A stretch of 64,000 nt of DNA, taken from contig CBDIIA010000002.1 in the NCBI GenBank assembly GCA_965279475.1, positions 434,001 to 498,000 on the forward strand. The letters run 5' to 3'. The position numbers and the translations under genes were made by a program. Below, one piece after another: positions 45,353-54,500 of this stretch. The DNA comes from Pseudorhodoferax sp965279475 (lineage in GTDB: Bacteria > Pseudomonadota > Gammaproteobacteria > Burkholderiales > Burkholderiaceae_C). The stretch's first letter is position 1, and every line of letters begins with the position of its first letter. A model generated the notes under the pieces. That model was not told where the DNA came from and did not search any database. It worked only from the letters and a program-made list of their open reading frames with translations.

Positions 45353-45738
45353 ACGCCCTGCGCGGCCTGGCCTGGCTTCTCGCGCTGCAGTCGATCGGCG
45401 AGCTGCTGGCGCGTGGGCTGGCGCTGCCATTCCCCGGACCGGTCGTGGGCATGGTGCTGCTGTTGCTGGCGCTGCGCTGGCCGCTGGTGCGCGCACCGGT
45501 CGCGGCCTGTGCCGACTTTCTGCTGTCGCACCTGTCGCTGTTGTTCGTACCGGTCGGCGTCGGGGTGATGACGCATCTGGCGCTGCTCAGCGAATACGGG
45601 GGCCGCATGCTGGTCGCGATCGTGCTGTCGGCCTGGGCCGGACTGGCGGTGACGGCGCTGGTGCTCTACCTGCTGCCGGACCGGCACGACAACGCGGAGC
45701 CGGACGGCACGGCCGCGCAACAGGACGCGCAGCCATGA
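45349..45738 (+). CDS. lrgA: CidA/LrgA-family membrane protein
   Basis: A 129-residue protein with four membrane helices, matching CidA/LrgA: residues 20-45 with FPGPVVGMVLLLLAL, FLLSHLSLLFVPVGVGVMTH and a C-terminal hydrophobic helix then a short polar tail. LrgA works with LrgB; the pair is called a holin-like murein hydrolase regulator in Gram-positives, but related plant and bacterial proteins transport glycolate/glycerate. It starts within the stop of the ATPase pseudogene (ATGA) and overlaps lrgB by four bases. Confidence 0.9.
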   Translation: MNALRGLAWLLALQSIGELLARGLALPFPGPVVGMVLLLLALRWPLVRAPVAACADFLLSHLSLLFVPVGVGVMTHLALLSEYGGRMLVAIVLSAWAGLAVTALVLYLLPDRHDNAEPDGTAAQQDAQP

Positions 45739-46472
45739 AATACCAGATGGCGCACTTCGTCGAACTCTGGGTCTACCTGTCGGCCACGCCGCTGTTCGGC
45801 CTGACCGCGACGCTGGTGGTCTACGTGCTGGCACAGGCCGTGTATGCGCGCCTGCACCAGGCACCCTGGGCCAACCCGGTGTTGTGGAGCGTGCTGACGA
45901 TCGCTGGCGTGCTGCTGGCCACCGGCGTGCCGTATCCGACCTATTTCGCCGGCGCGCAGTTCATCCACTTCCTGCTGGGGCCGGCGGTGGTGGCGCTGGG
46001 CTGGCCGCTGTGGCAGCGGCGTGCCGAGCTGCGCCGGCGCTGGGCCAGGCTGCTGCTGGCCGCATTGGCCGGCGGCGCGACGGCCTGCGCGGTCGCCGTT
46101 GCGCTGGGCCGGCTGATGCACTTGCCGCCGGACGTGGTGCTGTCGCTGGCGCCGAAGTCGGTCACGGCCCCGGTTGCCATGGGCGTTGCCGAGGCGATCG
46201 GCGGCATTCCGGCGCTGGCCGCGGTCTTCGCCGTGCTGACCGGCCTGGTCGGCGCGCTGACCGGCAAGTACCTGTTCGACCTGCTGCGCATCGGGCGCGA
46301 CCCGGCCGGCTGGCGCGCCCGCGGCTTTGCGCTGGGCACCACGGCGCACGGCATCGGCGCTGCCCGTGCGTTGCAGGTCGATGCCGACGCGGGCGCCTAC
46401 GCAGGCCTGGCACTGGGCCTGCAGGTGATGCTGGCATCGCTGCTGATGCCGTTGGTGTTCAAGCTGTTCTGA
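45735..46472 (+). CDS. lrgB: LrgB/CidB-family membrane protein
   Basis: A 245-residue integral membrane protein with about seven helices and the LrgB family signature VTAPVAMGVAEAIGG(I/P)ALAAVFAVLTG near residues 143-170, followed by GFALGTTAHGIGAARAL. Overlaps lrgA by ATGA. Together with the upstream glcD gene the pair may form a glycolate/glycerate permease-oxidase module by analogy with plant PLGG1; no direct proof in the sequence. Confidence 0.9.
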   Translation: MKYQMAHFVELWVYLSATPLFGLTATLVVYVLAQAVYARLHQAPWANPVLWSVLTIAGVLLATGVPYPTYFAGAQFIHFLLGPAVVALGWPLWQRRAELRRRWARLLLAALAGGATACAVAVALGRLMHLPPDVVLSLAPKSVTAPVAMGVAEAIGGIPALAAVFAVLTGLVGALTGKYLFDLLRIGRDPAGWRARGFALGTTAHGIGAARALQVDADAGAYAGLALGLQVMLASLLMPLVFKLF

Positions 46473-46583
46473 CCGCTGCTTGCAAAGAAAAGGCCGCGGC
46501 ATGTCGATCCGGCGGCAGGCTGTTCGTCGTGCAGATGGAGACCCGCCGTCTTCACCCCCTCACCTCGCCAACAGGAGCACTCC

Positions 46584-47051
46584 ATGGCCACTTCCGCAGT
46601 CAAACCCATCCCCGACGGCATGCACAGCCTGACACCGCACCTCGTGTGCGCGGGCGCCGCCGAGGCCATCGACTTCTACAAGAAGGCTTTCGATGCCGTC
46701 GAGCTGATGCGCCTGCCCGATCCGCAGGGCAGGCTGATGCACGCGATGCTCAGGATCGGCGATTCGCCGCTGATGCTGGTCGATGCGTTCCCCGAATGGG
46801 GCAGCGTCGACCCGAAGGCACTCAAGGGCTCGCCCGTCACGATCCATCTGCAGGTGGAAGATGTCGATGCCGTCTACACGCAGGCGGTGGCGGCCGGCGC
46901 CAGGCCCACGATGCCGGTGGCCGACATGTTCTGGGGCGATCGTTATGGCGTGCTGGAAGACCCGTTCGGCCACAAGTGGTCGGTGGCCACGCACGTGCGC
47001 GACCTGAGCCACGCCGAAGTCGCCGAGGGCATGGCCAGGATGTGCACCTGA
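46584..47051 (+). CDS. VOC-family (PhnB/glyoxalase-like) protein
   Basis: A 155-residue protein with the vicinal-oxygen-chelate fold of the PhnB type: LTPHLVCAGAAEAIDFYKKAF at the start, HAMLRIGDSPLMLVDAFPE in the middle and GDRYGVLEDPFGHKWSVATH at the end. These proteins are single-domain dimers often of unknown substrate. An AACAGGAG Shine-Dalgarno supports the ATG. Convergent to the DUF1501 gene, 30 bases apart. Confidence 0.88.
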   Translation: MATSAVKPIPDGMHSLTPHLVCAGAAEAIDFYKKAFDAVELMRLPDPQGRLMHAMLRIGDSPLMLVDAFPEWGSVDPKALKGSPVTIHLQVEDVDAVYTQAVAAGARPTMPVADMFWGDRYGVLEDPFGHKWSVATHVRDLSHAEVAEGMARMCT

Positions 47052-47081
47052 GTGCCCTGAACGCCCGCAGACGACGGCGTA

Positions 47082-48542
47082 TCAGGAGGCCATGAAACCC
47101 AAGTTAGTCGGATAGTCGGGGCGGCCCGCAGCCACGCCAAATCGGCCGATGTTGGGCAGGATGCCCGCGAGTTCGGCATCGGCCACGCCGAACCACTGCG
47201 CCAGCGTGGCGGCGTACTGGTCGACCGACGTGCTGGGCAACAGGCGGCCCTGGCCCACGTGCCATTGGTCCTCGGCCGCCGCGGTCGCACCCACGCTCAC
47301 CGGCGGCGGCGTGCCGTAGAAGGCCTTGCCCTTGACCGCACCGCCGACCATGAAGTGGTGGCTGCCCCAGCCGTGGTCGGAACCATCGCCGTTCGACGAC
47401 AGCGTGCGCCCGAAATCGGACGCCGTGAACGCGGTCACCTTGTCGGCCACACCCAGCTCGACCGTGGCGTTGTAGAACGAGCTCATCGCGTCGCTGATGC
47501 GGCCCAGAAGCGTCGGCTGCTGCGCGACCAGGTTGTCGTGCAGGTCGAAGCCGCCCAGCGACACGAAGAACACCTGCCGCTTGCTGCCCAGCGTGTTGCG
47601 CGCGCCAATCAGCCGCGCCACCATCTTCATCTGGTCGGCCAGCGGGTTGCCGCTGGTGAAGGGCGTGGCGAGCGTCACGCCCGACAAGGCGCCGGTGATC
47701 TGCGATTCGGAACCGATGGCGCGCGTGGTGACCCTGTTGTATTCGTTCTCCAGCGTGTGGCTGCGCTGCTGCTGCACCAGCGTGGTCAACGCGCTGCGCA
47801 CCGCGGCAGAGCCGTAGACGTTGCTCTTCACGCCGTTGATGCCGACCGCCCCGCCGGTGCTCACCTGGTACTGCAGCGCCGTGTCGCCCGACAGGAACAC
47901 CGCATTGCCCGCCACCGAGATGCAGGTGAACAGCGAATTGCCGTTGCCGCCCAGAGCCAGGTCGCCGATGTTGCCGCCCCAGCCGACCGTCGAGCCCTCG
48001 GGTGACGACGACTGCCAGATCGACTGCTGGTCGTTGTGCGAGAACAGCTTGGGCGGCAGCGGATAGGCCTTGCGGTCAGCGCTGTTGTATTGCGCCTTGG
48101 TCAGCGGCACGACCAGCGGCCCTACGTTCAGCTGCACCGCCGCACGCCCGGCATTGAACAGCCCGGCCATGCCGGTCATCGCCGGGTGCAAGGCGTATTG
48201 CCGGCCGTCGGCGAGCGCCGTGGTCGGCGACAACAGGGTCGGCGCCAACGCCGACTTGGCCAGCGCGATGCCGCCTGCGGTCTGCCCGGCCCCGCCGCCG
48301 CGGATGCTGCTGTAGCGGTTGTAGCTGGCGTCGTCGTAGGTGACCACGGTGTTGGCGTAGTCGTTGCCGCCGTAGAGGAACACGCAGACCAGCGCCTTGT
48401 AGTCGGTGGCATTGAAGGCGGCGGCCTCGCCCATCGCGGCCAGGTTCAGCGCCACCGGCAGTGCGGTGCCGGCCAGGGCAAGCTGGCTGGAGCGCCGCAG
48501 GAAGGCACGGCGGGAATGGAGTTGGGGCTGGAGCAGATGCAT
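47082..48542 (-). CDS. DUF1501 protein, Tat-exported
   Basis: A 486-residue exported protein with a Tat leader (SRRAFLRRSSQLALAGTALP) and DUF1501 blocks: ALVCVFLYGGNDYANTVV, the internal GWGGNIGD segment and GSDHGWGSHHFMVGGAVKG. DUF1501 proteins have a sulfatase/alkaline-phosphatase-like fold, so an envelope enzyme role is possible but unassigned. It is preceded by the DUF1800 gene with a four-base gap, a pairing seen across many phyla. Confidence 0.87.
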   Translation of the reverse strand: MHLLQPQLHSRRAFLRRSSQLALAGTALPVALNLAAMGEAAAFNATDYKALVCVFLYGGNDYANTVVTYDDASYNRYSSIRGGGAGQTAGGIALAKSALAPTLLSPTTALADGRQYALHPAMTGMAGLFNAGRAAVQLNVGPLVVPLTKAQYNSADRKAYPLPPKLFSHNDQQSIWQSSSPEGSTVGWGGNIGDLALGGNGNSLFTCISVAGNAVFLSGDTALQYQVSTGGAVGINGVKSNVYGSAAVRSALTTLVQQQRSHTLENEYNRVTTRAIGSESQITGALSGVTLATPFTSGNPLADQMKMVARLIGARNTLGSKRQVFFVSLGGFDLHDNLVAQQPTLLGRISDAMSSFYNATVELGVADKVTAFTASDFGRTLSSNGDGSDHGWGSHHFMVGGAVKGKAFYGTPPPVSVGATAAAEDQWHVGQGRLLPSTSVDQYAATLAQWFGVADAELAGILPNIGRFGVAAGRPDYPTNLGFMAS

Positions 48543-48546
48543 GGGT

Positions 48547-50403
48547 CTATTTCTGCACGAGGTAGTCGGCCGAGGCCATCGTCATCAGCACGGCCGCAGC
48601 CACGCGATTCAGCTTGACCGCGTCGGTGCTGGCCGCGGTGACCGCCGTCGCGTTTAGCGCGTTGACGATCAGCGTCTGCGTGTCGCTGCGCATCTGGCCG
48701 GCGCACAGCAGCAGGTTCAGCCGCGCGACCAGCGCCGCGGCATCGGTGACCAACGCCAGCTCGGCCGTGTAGCTGGCCGTGATGTCGTAGCCGTTGGTCG
48801 CGGCATTGCTGGTGGAGCGCGATTGCTCGGGTGCGTTGACGTAGATGCCGTTGCGCACCACGCCCTGCAGGTAGTTGAGGTAGCCGCCGACCGTGCTTTC
48901 GTTGACGATCTGGAATTCCGGTGCCGTGGCGCCGGACGCGGCCATCGCCGTCCCGGGCGGCACATAGCCGGGCCGGAAGAAGTTGAAGACCGAACCGGAG
49001 CGCAACGGGCTTTGCGCCAGCTGCGACGCCGCGTTGCTCAGGTCGCCGATCTTCCAGCTGCCGCGTGCCGAATTGATGCCGAAGCTGCGGCCCCATTGCA
49101 CCAGCCGCAGCACCGGCTCGCGCAGCTTGCCGTGGCTGGCCGATGCCAGGCCGGCGGCACCGCGCGCCTCGTCGTCCAGCAGGATTGCGCTCCACACGGC
49201 CCTCAGGTCGCCGCGCACACCAGCACCGTTGTTGTCGAACGCGGCGGCCACGCGGGCCACATAGGCCGCACTGGGGTCGCTGGTCACCAGCCGCTGGATC
49301 ATCTGCCGGCCGAAGAAGGGACCGACGTTGGGGTGGTTGAACAAGGTGTCGAGCGCCGTCTTCATCGCGGCCGCGCCGTCGGTGTTGGCCGCGATCGTCG
49401 TGCCGAGAAAACTGGCGGCCAGCGTCGAATGCCGGCTGGCCGTCAACGTCATCGGCCGGCGCGCGAATGCCGTGTTGCCGATGCTGCGGTTCTGCACCGG
49501 CTCGACGGTGACGACGTTCTGGCTCTGGTCGAAGTCGTACCCCGTGAACACACGGGCGAGGTTGCTGATGTCGTTCTGCGTGTAACTCTCGATCGGTGCG
49601 CCGCTGGCGTCGCGCTGCACGCTGCCGTCGGGGTTGAGCTTGTAGACGCCGATGGTCATCAGCTGCATCACCTCGCGGGCGTAGTTCTCGTCGGGCTGGC
49701 GGCCGGTGGCCGTGTTTTCCTTCTGGTTGCCGCGCGTATTCAGGTAGTAGCCCATCGCCGGGTTCAGCGTGATGGCCTCCAGCAGCGCGCGGAAATTGCC
49801 GAACGCGTTGGCCGTGAGTGTGTCCCAGTACGCGGCGATGCCGTGGCTGCGCCAGGCGAAGTCGAGCCCGCTCAGCGAGACGACGAAGTACTCCGACATC
49901 GCCAGCGCCAGCCGCTGGCGCATCGCGTCCGGCGAGGTCATCAGCTGGTTCCAGACCATGTAGTCGCCCGGATAGGTGTTGTCGTAGTAGCGGGCTTCGC
50001 TGTCGATCAGGTCGTAGCCGCGGCTGTTGAGCCAGTCCCAGCCGGTGGGGCCGAGCGCAGACGCGTAGCGCTCGGTCAGCCAGCCGGCGTAACCCTTGTC
50101 GCGCACGGCCGCGATGTCGGCATCGGACGCCGACAGCTGCGCCTGCAGCAGGAAGCGCGCGGCCTGCTCGGCAGACAGCGGTGCGGCTGGCGCCGGCGAG
50201 GGGGAGGGGGCAGTCCCAGGCGCCGGTGTGGGTGCCGGTGCTGGCGTGGGCGCTGCACCAGGCGCGGCAGCGGGGCCACCATCGCTGCCGCCACCGCAGG
50301 CGCTGAGCACGGCCGAGAACGAGGCTGCGAGCGAGGCGAGGCGAGGCGAGACAGACGGTGCCTGCGGCGAGGCAGGCACGTCTTCCAACACATCTTCATG
50401 CAT
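48547..50403 (-). CDS. DUF1800 lipoprotein, partner of DUF1501
   Basis: A 618-residue protein. Residues 1-35 include a lipobox-like VLSAC (about residue 35) then a Gly/Pro/Ala linker (to about 80) and the DUF1800 domain (AARFLLQAQLSASDADIA, PDENYAREVMQLMTIGVYKL). No known catalytic motif. The ATG at 50403 (MHEDVLEDVP) was chosen; the frame opens further upstream at GTG/ATG but without a Shine-Dalgarno. The pair is often predicted to be envelope-localised; function unknown. Confidence 0.85.
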   Translation of the reverse strand: MHEDVLEDVPASPQAPSVSPRLASLAASFSAVLSACGGGSDGGPAAAPGAAPTPAPAPTPAPGTAPSPSPAPAAPLSAEQAARFLLQAQLSASDADIAAVRDKGYAGWLTERYASALGPTGWDWLNSRGYDLIDSEARYYDNTYPGDYMVWNQLMTSPDAMRQRLALAMSEYFVVSLSGLDFAWRSHGIAAYWDTLTANAFGNFRALLEAITLNPAMGYYLNTRGNQKENTATGRQPDENYAREVMQLMTIGVYKLNPDGSVQRDASGAPIESYTQNDISNLARVFTGYDFDQSQNVVTVEPVQNRSIGNTAFARRPMTLTASRHSTLAASFLGTTIAANTDGAAAMKTALDTLFNHPNVGPFFGRQMIQRLVTSDPSAAYVARVAAAFDNNGAGVRGDLRAVWSAILLDDEARGAAGLASASHGKLREPVLRLVQWGRSFGINSARGSWKIGDLSNAASQLAQSPLRSGSVFNFFRPGYVPPGTAMAASGATAPEFQIVNESTVGGYLNYLQGVVRNGIYVNAPEQSRSTSNAATNGYDITASYTAELALVTDAAALVARLNLLLCAGQMRSDTQTLIVNALNATAVTAASTDAVKLNRVAAAVLMTMASADYLVQK

Positions 50404-50555
50404 GGGGCACAGACCGAAAAAGTGACGCAAACAAGGGAATACCTAGACGGTACGCTTGATTGTTAACGGCAGCGTATGCGGCCTGGTTTACCGAAGAATT
50501 GTCAGCATTTGTCAGCCACCTCCTACGAGGAGGCCCCGGCCGGCGCCCGGACCGT

Positions 50556-51395
50556 TCAGGCGCGGGCAGCCTGCAGCAGATCGCGCGTGCGCAGCGCCTC
50601 GCGCCGCGCCGCGTCGGCGAAATCGGCTTCCGACGAGGCGTACAGGATGGCGCGAGAAGAGTTCACGACCGTCGGCGCGACGGTGCGGCCCTGTTCGGCC
50701 CGCCAGGCGGCGCGCACCGTGGCGACGGCATCGCCGCCCTGGGCACCCACACCCGGGATCAGCAAGGGCACGGTGGGCGCCAGCGCCCGCACGCGTTCGA
50801 TTTCGGCCGGATAGGTCGCGCCGACGACCAGGCCGAGCTGGCCGTTCAGATTCCAGGGGCCCTGCGCCAACCGGGCGACGTGTTCGTACAGCAGCGGTGC
50901 CCCCTCGACCGACGACAGGCGCTGGTTCTGCAGATCGTCGCCGCCGGGGTTCGAGGTGCGGCACAGCAGGAACGCACCTTTGCCCTGGTAACGGAGATAG
51001 GGCGCCACGGAGTCGAAGCCCATGAACGGCGACAAGGTCACCGCGTCCGCACCGTAACGCTCGAACGCCTCGATCGCGTACTGCTCGGCGGTCGACCCGA
51101 TGTCGCCGCGCTTGGCATCGAGGATCACCGGCACCCGCGGCGCGACGCGGCGGATGTGCGCGATCAGCTGTTCGAGCTGTGCCTCGGCGCGGTGCGCGGC
51201 GAAGTAGGCGATCTGCGGCTTGAAGGCGATCGCCAGGTCGGCCGTGGCGTCGACGATGCGCGCGCAGAAGCTGTGGATGCTGCCGGCGTCACCGCGCATG
51301 CCGTGCGGAAATTTGGCGGGATCGGGGTCGAGCCCCACGCACAGCATCGAACCATTGCGCTGCTCCGCATCGCACAGCATGTCGAGAAAAGTCAT
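50556..51395 (-). CDS. pyrF: Orotidine 5'-phosphate decarboxylase
   Basis: Last enzyme of UMP synthesis. The 279-residue product is the longer type-2 form: catalytic DAKRGDIGSTAEQYA (Lys/Asp pair), GLDPDPAKFP near the N-terminus and PLLIPGVGAQGGDA for phosphate binding. The ATG at 51395 (MTFLDMLCDAEQRNG) was chosen from family starts. Divergent with the EamA gene. Confidence 0.95.
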   Translation of the reverse strand: MTFLDMLCDAEQRNGSMLCVGLDPDPAKFPHGMRGDAGSIHSFCARIVDATADLAIAFKPQIAYFAAHRAEAQLEQLIAHIRRVAPRVPVILDAKRGDIGSTAEQYAIEAFERYGADAVTLSPFMGFDSVAPYLRYQGKGAFLLCRTSNPGGDDLQNQRLSSVEGAPLLYEHVARLAQGPWNLNGQLGLVVGATYPAEIERVRALAPTVPLLIPGVGAQGGDAVATVRAAWRAEQGRTVAPTVVNSSRAILYASSEADFADAARREALRTRDLLQAARA

Positions 51396-51458
51396 GCGCC
51401 ATTCTACGAACGCGGCGTGCCCGGGCCGGCCGCCATGGGGCGCCGTTACCATCGACCG

Positions 51459-52367
51459 ATGGCCGCATTCACAACGAGACAACTGATCATCCTGGTCTGC
51501 CTGACCATCGTCTGGGGCTTCAACTGGCCGGTAATGAAGATCGGCGTGACCGACTACCCGCCGATGACCTTCCGCATGCTCTCCATGTGGATCGGCGTGC
51601 CGCTGCTGGGGCTGGGCCTGCTGGTGCTGCGCATCCCGATGCGCATCCCGCGCGTCTACTGGCGCGAGCTCTTCTGGCTGGCCTTCACCAACATGTTCGT
51701 CTGGCACGCGCTGATGGTGATGGCGGTCAAGGCGCTGTCCAGCGGGCGGGCCGCCATCCTCGGGTATTCGATGCCGATCTTCGCAGCGCTGTTCGGCGCG
51801 CTGTTCTTCGGCGACCGCCTGCTCGGGCGCGTATGGGGCGGCGTGGCGGCGGCGGCGCTGGGCGTCGTGCTGCTGCTGTGGCACGAATTCACCAACCTGT
51901 CGGGCCGGCCGCTCGGCGTGGCCTATGCGCTGATCGGCGCGGCCACCTGGGCCGTGGGCACGCAGAAGATGCGCCGCACCACGCTGCCGATTCCCACGCC
52001 CACGCTGGTGTTCTGGATGACCGTGATGAGCACCTGCGTGATGACCGGGCTGGTGCTGGTGTTCGAGCGTGCGGACTTCAAGCAGCCCTCACCCGCCATC
52101 TGGGGCAGCATCCTCTACAACGGCATCCTGATCTTCGCGCTGGCCCAGGCGGCTTGGTTCTACCTGGCCCGGGCACTGCCGCCGGTGGCGTCGTCGCTGA
52201 GCGTGATGATGATCCCGATCCTGGGCGTCTTCAGCGGCGCGGTATGGCTGGGCGAAGCGCTGCACTGGCAGGACTGGGCCGCGATGGCACTGATGGTCGT
52301 CGCCATCGCGTCGGTGCTGTGGCCCGCGCCCGCTGCCGTCGGCACCACCCCCGCAGCAGCGCGTTAG
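51459..52367 (+). CDS. EamA/DMT-superfamily exporter
   Basis: A 302-residue membrane protein with ten predicted helices in two EamA repeats (residues 8-135 and 150-290). Repeat one includes IVWGFNWPVMKIGVTDYPPM and repeat two ALIGAATWAVGTQKM. Members export amino acids or other metabolites; the substrate here cannot be read. Upstream ATGs in the open frame are antisense to pyrF and ignored. It overlaps the convergent udg gene by four bases. Confidence 0.87.
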   Translation: MAAFTTRQLIILVCLTIVWGFNWPVMKIGVTDYPPMTFRMLSMWIGVPLLGLGLLVLRIPMRIPRVYWRELFWLAFTNMFVWHALMVMAVKALSSGRAAILGYSMPIFAALFGALFFGDRLLGRVWGGVAAAALGVVLLLWHEFTNLSGRPLGVAYALIGAATWAVGTQKMRRTTLPIPTPTLVFWMTVMSTCVMTGLVLVFERADFKQPSPAIWGSILYNGILIFALAQAAWFYLARALPPVASSLSVMMIPILGVFSGAVWLGEALHWQDWAAMALMVVAIASVLWPAPAAVGTTPAAAR

Positions 52368-53227
52368 CTGCGTTCTGCCGCGGTCGCCATCGCCAGGCAC
52401 AGGTCGGCCCAGGCCTTGGCCTTGTCGGGCAGGCTGCGCAGCAGATAGGCCGGGTGGTAGCTGACGATCACCGGCACGCCGTGGTACGCGTAGACCTTGC
52501 CGCGCAGCCGGCCGAGCGGCGTGGTCTGCACGTCGGGCACGCTGCCCTGCAGAAGCGACTGCACGGCGAAACGCCCGACCGCGAAGATGATCCTGGGTTG
52601 CAGCAGTTCGATCTGCCGGCGCAGGAAGGGCTCGCACTGCGCCACTTCGTCGGGCTCGGGATTGCGGTTGCCCGGCGGGCGGCACTTCAGCACATTGGTG
52701 ATGAAGGCCGAGCGGGCCGGATCACCCGTTGCGCCCGCACGGTCGACGCCGATCGCGCGCAGCATGTTGTCGAGTAGCTTGCCGGCCTGACCGACGAAGG
52801 GTTCGCCGCGCAGATCTTCGTTCTCGCCCGGCGCCTCGCCCACCACCATCCAGTCGGCGCGCGGCGCCACGCCTGCCTCGCCGACCGCGGGCCCGACGCC
52901 GAACACGGTGTTCTTGCGTGTCGCGCAGAGCTTGCAGGCCCTGCAACCGGCGACGGCGGGCTGCAGTGCATCCCAGTCCATCGACGCGATGCCGTCCGGC
53001 CGCGGCCCGCGTTCGACCGCGGGCGCCGCTGGAGCCATCGCAGGGCGGGCGGGCGGTTGCACCGGGGCTGGCCGGGGCTCCGGCGCGGGCACGACGCTGC
53101 GGGCGACGGAGCTGGCGGCAGGCGCGGTCACCGGTTCGGCCGCCTCGGCGGGCGCGGCCGGCCACCACACGGGGATACGCATTTCCTGCAGCATCGCGCG
53201 CCGGCGCGGATCGAGTTGCAAAGTCAT
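52364..53227 (-). CDS. Uracil-DNA glycosylase, family 4 (Fe-S)
   Basis: Removes uracil from DNA in base-excision repair. The 287-residue product has an unusual 75-residue Ala/Pro-rich N-terminal extension before the catalytic domain. The iron-sulfur ligands are Cys95 and Cys98 (CRACKLC) and two further cysteines in LKCRPPGNRNPEPDEVAQCEP; motif A is VVGEAPGENEDLRGEPFVG and the C-terminal VSYHPAYLLR is the catalytic His block. Belongs to the tsaB-rimI operon (10-base gap after rimI). Confidence 0.92.
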   Translation of the reverse strand: MTLQLDPRRRAMLQEMRIPVWWPAAPAEAAEPVTAPAASSVARSVVPAPEPRPAPVQPPARPAMAPAAPAVERGPRPDGIASMDWDALQPAVAGCRACKLCATRKNTVFGVGPAVGEAGVAPRADWMVVGEAPGENEDLRGEPFVGQAGKLLDNMLRAIGVDRAGATGDPARSAFITNVLKCRPPGNRNPEPDEVAQCEPFLRRQIELLQPRIIFAVGRFAVQSLLQGSVPDVQTTPLGRLRGKVYAYHGVPVIVSYHPAYLLRSLPDKAKAWADLCLAMATAAERS

Positions 53228-53237
53228 CGCCGGGCGC

Positions 53238-53708
53238 TCACAGGTGCAGGCTCATCACGATCGCGTCTTCGCGTTTGCTCGGCGTGTCGGGGTAGTAGCC
53301 CTTGCGTCGCCCGACCTGGCGAAAACCGAAGGCCGAGTAGAGCTGGTACGCACGTGTGTTGCTGACGCGCACTTCGAGCCAGAGCCATTGCGCCTGCTGG
53401 CCGCGCGCCCACACCGTCAAGGCGTCGAGCATCACGCGGGCCCAGCCCTGGCGCTGGTGGCGCGGCGCGACGGTGATGTTGAGCAGGTGCACTTCGTCCA
53501 CCCCCTTCATCGCCACAAAATAGCCGAGCAGCGCATCGTCCCCGACCAGCACCTGGGCCTGGTAGCCCGACTGGATCGCATCGCGGAAATTGACCAGCGA
53601 CCACGGGTGCGTGTAGGCCGACTGCTCCACGCCGACCACGTCGGCCAGCCACATCGGCGTGAGCGGCTCAAAACGGGCTTCGCGAACGGAATCGGGCAAT
53701 GCGCTCAT
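53238..53708 (-). CDS. rimI: Ribosomal-protein-alanine N-acetyltransferase RimI
   Basis: GNAT enzyme that acetylates the N-terminal alanine of ribosomal protein S18. The 156-residue product has motif A with VAPRHQRQGWARVMLDAL (acetyl-CoA pyrophosphate loop, RxxGxG-like), WLEVRVSNTRAYQLYSAFGF and the C-terminal RKGYY. ATG at 53708, two bases after the tsaB stop, the usual tsaB-rimI coupling. Confidence 0.93.
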   Translation of the reverse strand: MSALPDSVREARFEPLTPMWLADVVGVEQSAYTHPWSLVNFRDAIQSGYQAQVLVGDDALLGYFVAMKGVDEVHLLNITVAPRHQRQGWARVMLDALTVWARGQQAQWLWLEVRVSNTRAYQLYSAFGFRQVGRRKGYYPDTPSKREDAIVMSLHL

Positions 53709-53710
53709 CG

Positions 53711-54451
53711 TCAGGGATTGTCGGTCAACGGTGCCGCCGCCAGCGCCTGCGCCTTGTCGGCCAGACGTTCGGCGGTGGTACGGGCGACCTTGTCGCGGAT
53801 GTAGCGCGGCAGGGCGTCGCGCGCGGCCACGGCCAGGCCCTGGGCCAGCAGCTCGGGCGCGAGGCGCAGCATGGCCGCGGCCGTCGGCAGGGCCGGCACG
53901 TGGACCGGGCCGCCACCGGCCGCTGTCGGCAGGCGGTCGCCATAGACCGCCACCGCATTGCCGGCGAGGGCGTAACCGGCAGGCAGCTGCACGGCCTCGG
54001 GTTTTAGCAGTTCGAAATCGCCCTGGTGCTGCCACCGGCCGCCGTCGTGGCGGTAGCTTGCGCTGTAGACCTCGTCCATGCGCGCGTCGAGCAGGGCCAC
54101 GACCTGCTGCACACCGGCCTGGACCCGCGCCTCCTCGGCCACAGCGAGCAAGGTGTCCACCGGCAGCACCGGCACCTCGGATCCACGCTGCGCGCGGCTG
54201 CCGAAGGCCAGGCCCTGGGCCACCGAACAGGCGGTGCGCAACCCGGTGAACGAGCCCGGCCCGCTGCCGAAGGCGATGGCATCGAGCTGCCACAGTGCCA
54301 GGCCAGCGTCCTCCAGCAAGCCGAGGATGACGGGCAGCAGGGTCGCGGAGGCCTGCGCGCCGCCGGCACCCGTGTGCTGCCAGACCTGGTCGCCGTCGGC
54401 GACGGCGACCGACAAGACCTCGGTGCTGGTGTCGAAAGCAAGCAAGCGCAT
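53711..54451 (-). CDS. tsaB: tRNA threonylcarbamoyladenosine modification protein TsaB
   Basis: TsaB scaffolds TsaD/TsaE in making t6A on tRNA. The 246-residue product starts MRLLAFDTSTEVLSVAVADG and has GPGSFTGLRTACSVAQGLAFG, the ASKHA-like family core, and LLDARMDEVYSASY. Length matches the family (about 230). Its mate tsaC/sua5 lies at 57.4 kb. First gene of the tsaB-rimI-udg run; divergent from dacB. Confidence 0.93.
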   Translation of the reverse strand: MRLLAFDTSTEVLSVAVADGDQVWQHTGAGGAQASATLLPVILGLLEDAGLALWQLDAIAFGSGPGSFTGLRTACSVAQGLAFGSRAQRGSEVPVLPVDTLLAVAEEARVQAGVQQVVALLDARMDEVYSASYRHDGGRWQHQGDFELLKPEAVQLPAGYALAGNAVAVYGDRLPTAAGGGPVHVPALPTAAAMLRLAPELLAQGLAVAARDALPRYIRDKVARTTAERLADKAQALAAAPLTDNP

Positions 54452-54500
54452 CGGCCAATTATCGGCGTGCCACGGAACCCAGGCAGTAGACTCGCCGGGC

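Noticed and set aside
50404..50470. Possible -35 TTAACA and -10 GGTATT before the DUF1800 gene (minus strand)
   Set aside because: The -10 is a poor match and nothing else supports it.
50460..51458. N-terminal extension of the EamA gene
   Set aside because: It runs antisense through pyrF and encodes no helices; the ATG at 51459 gives a standard EamA protein.
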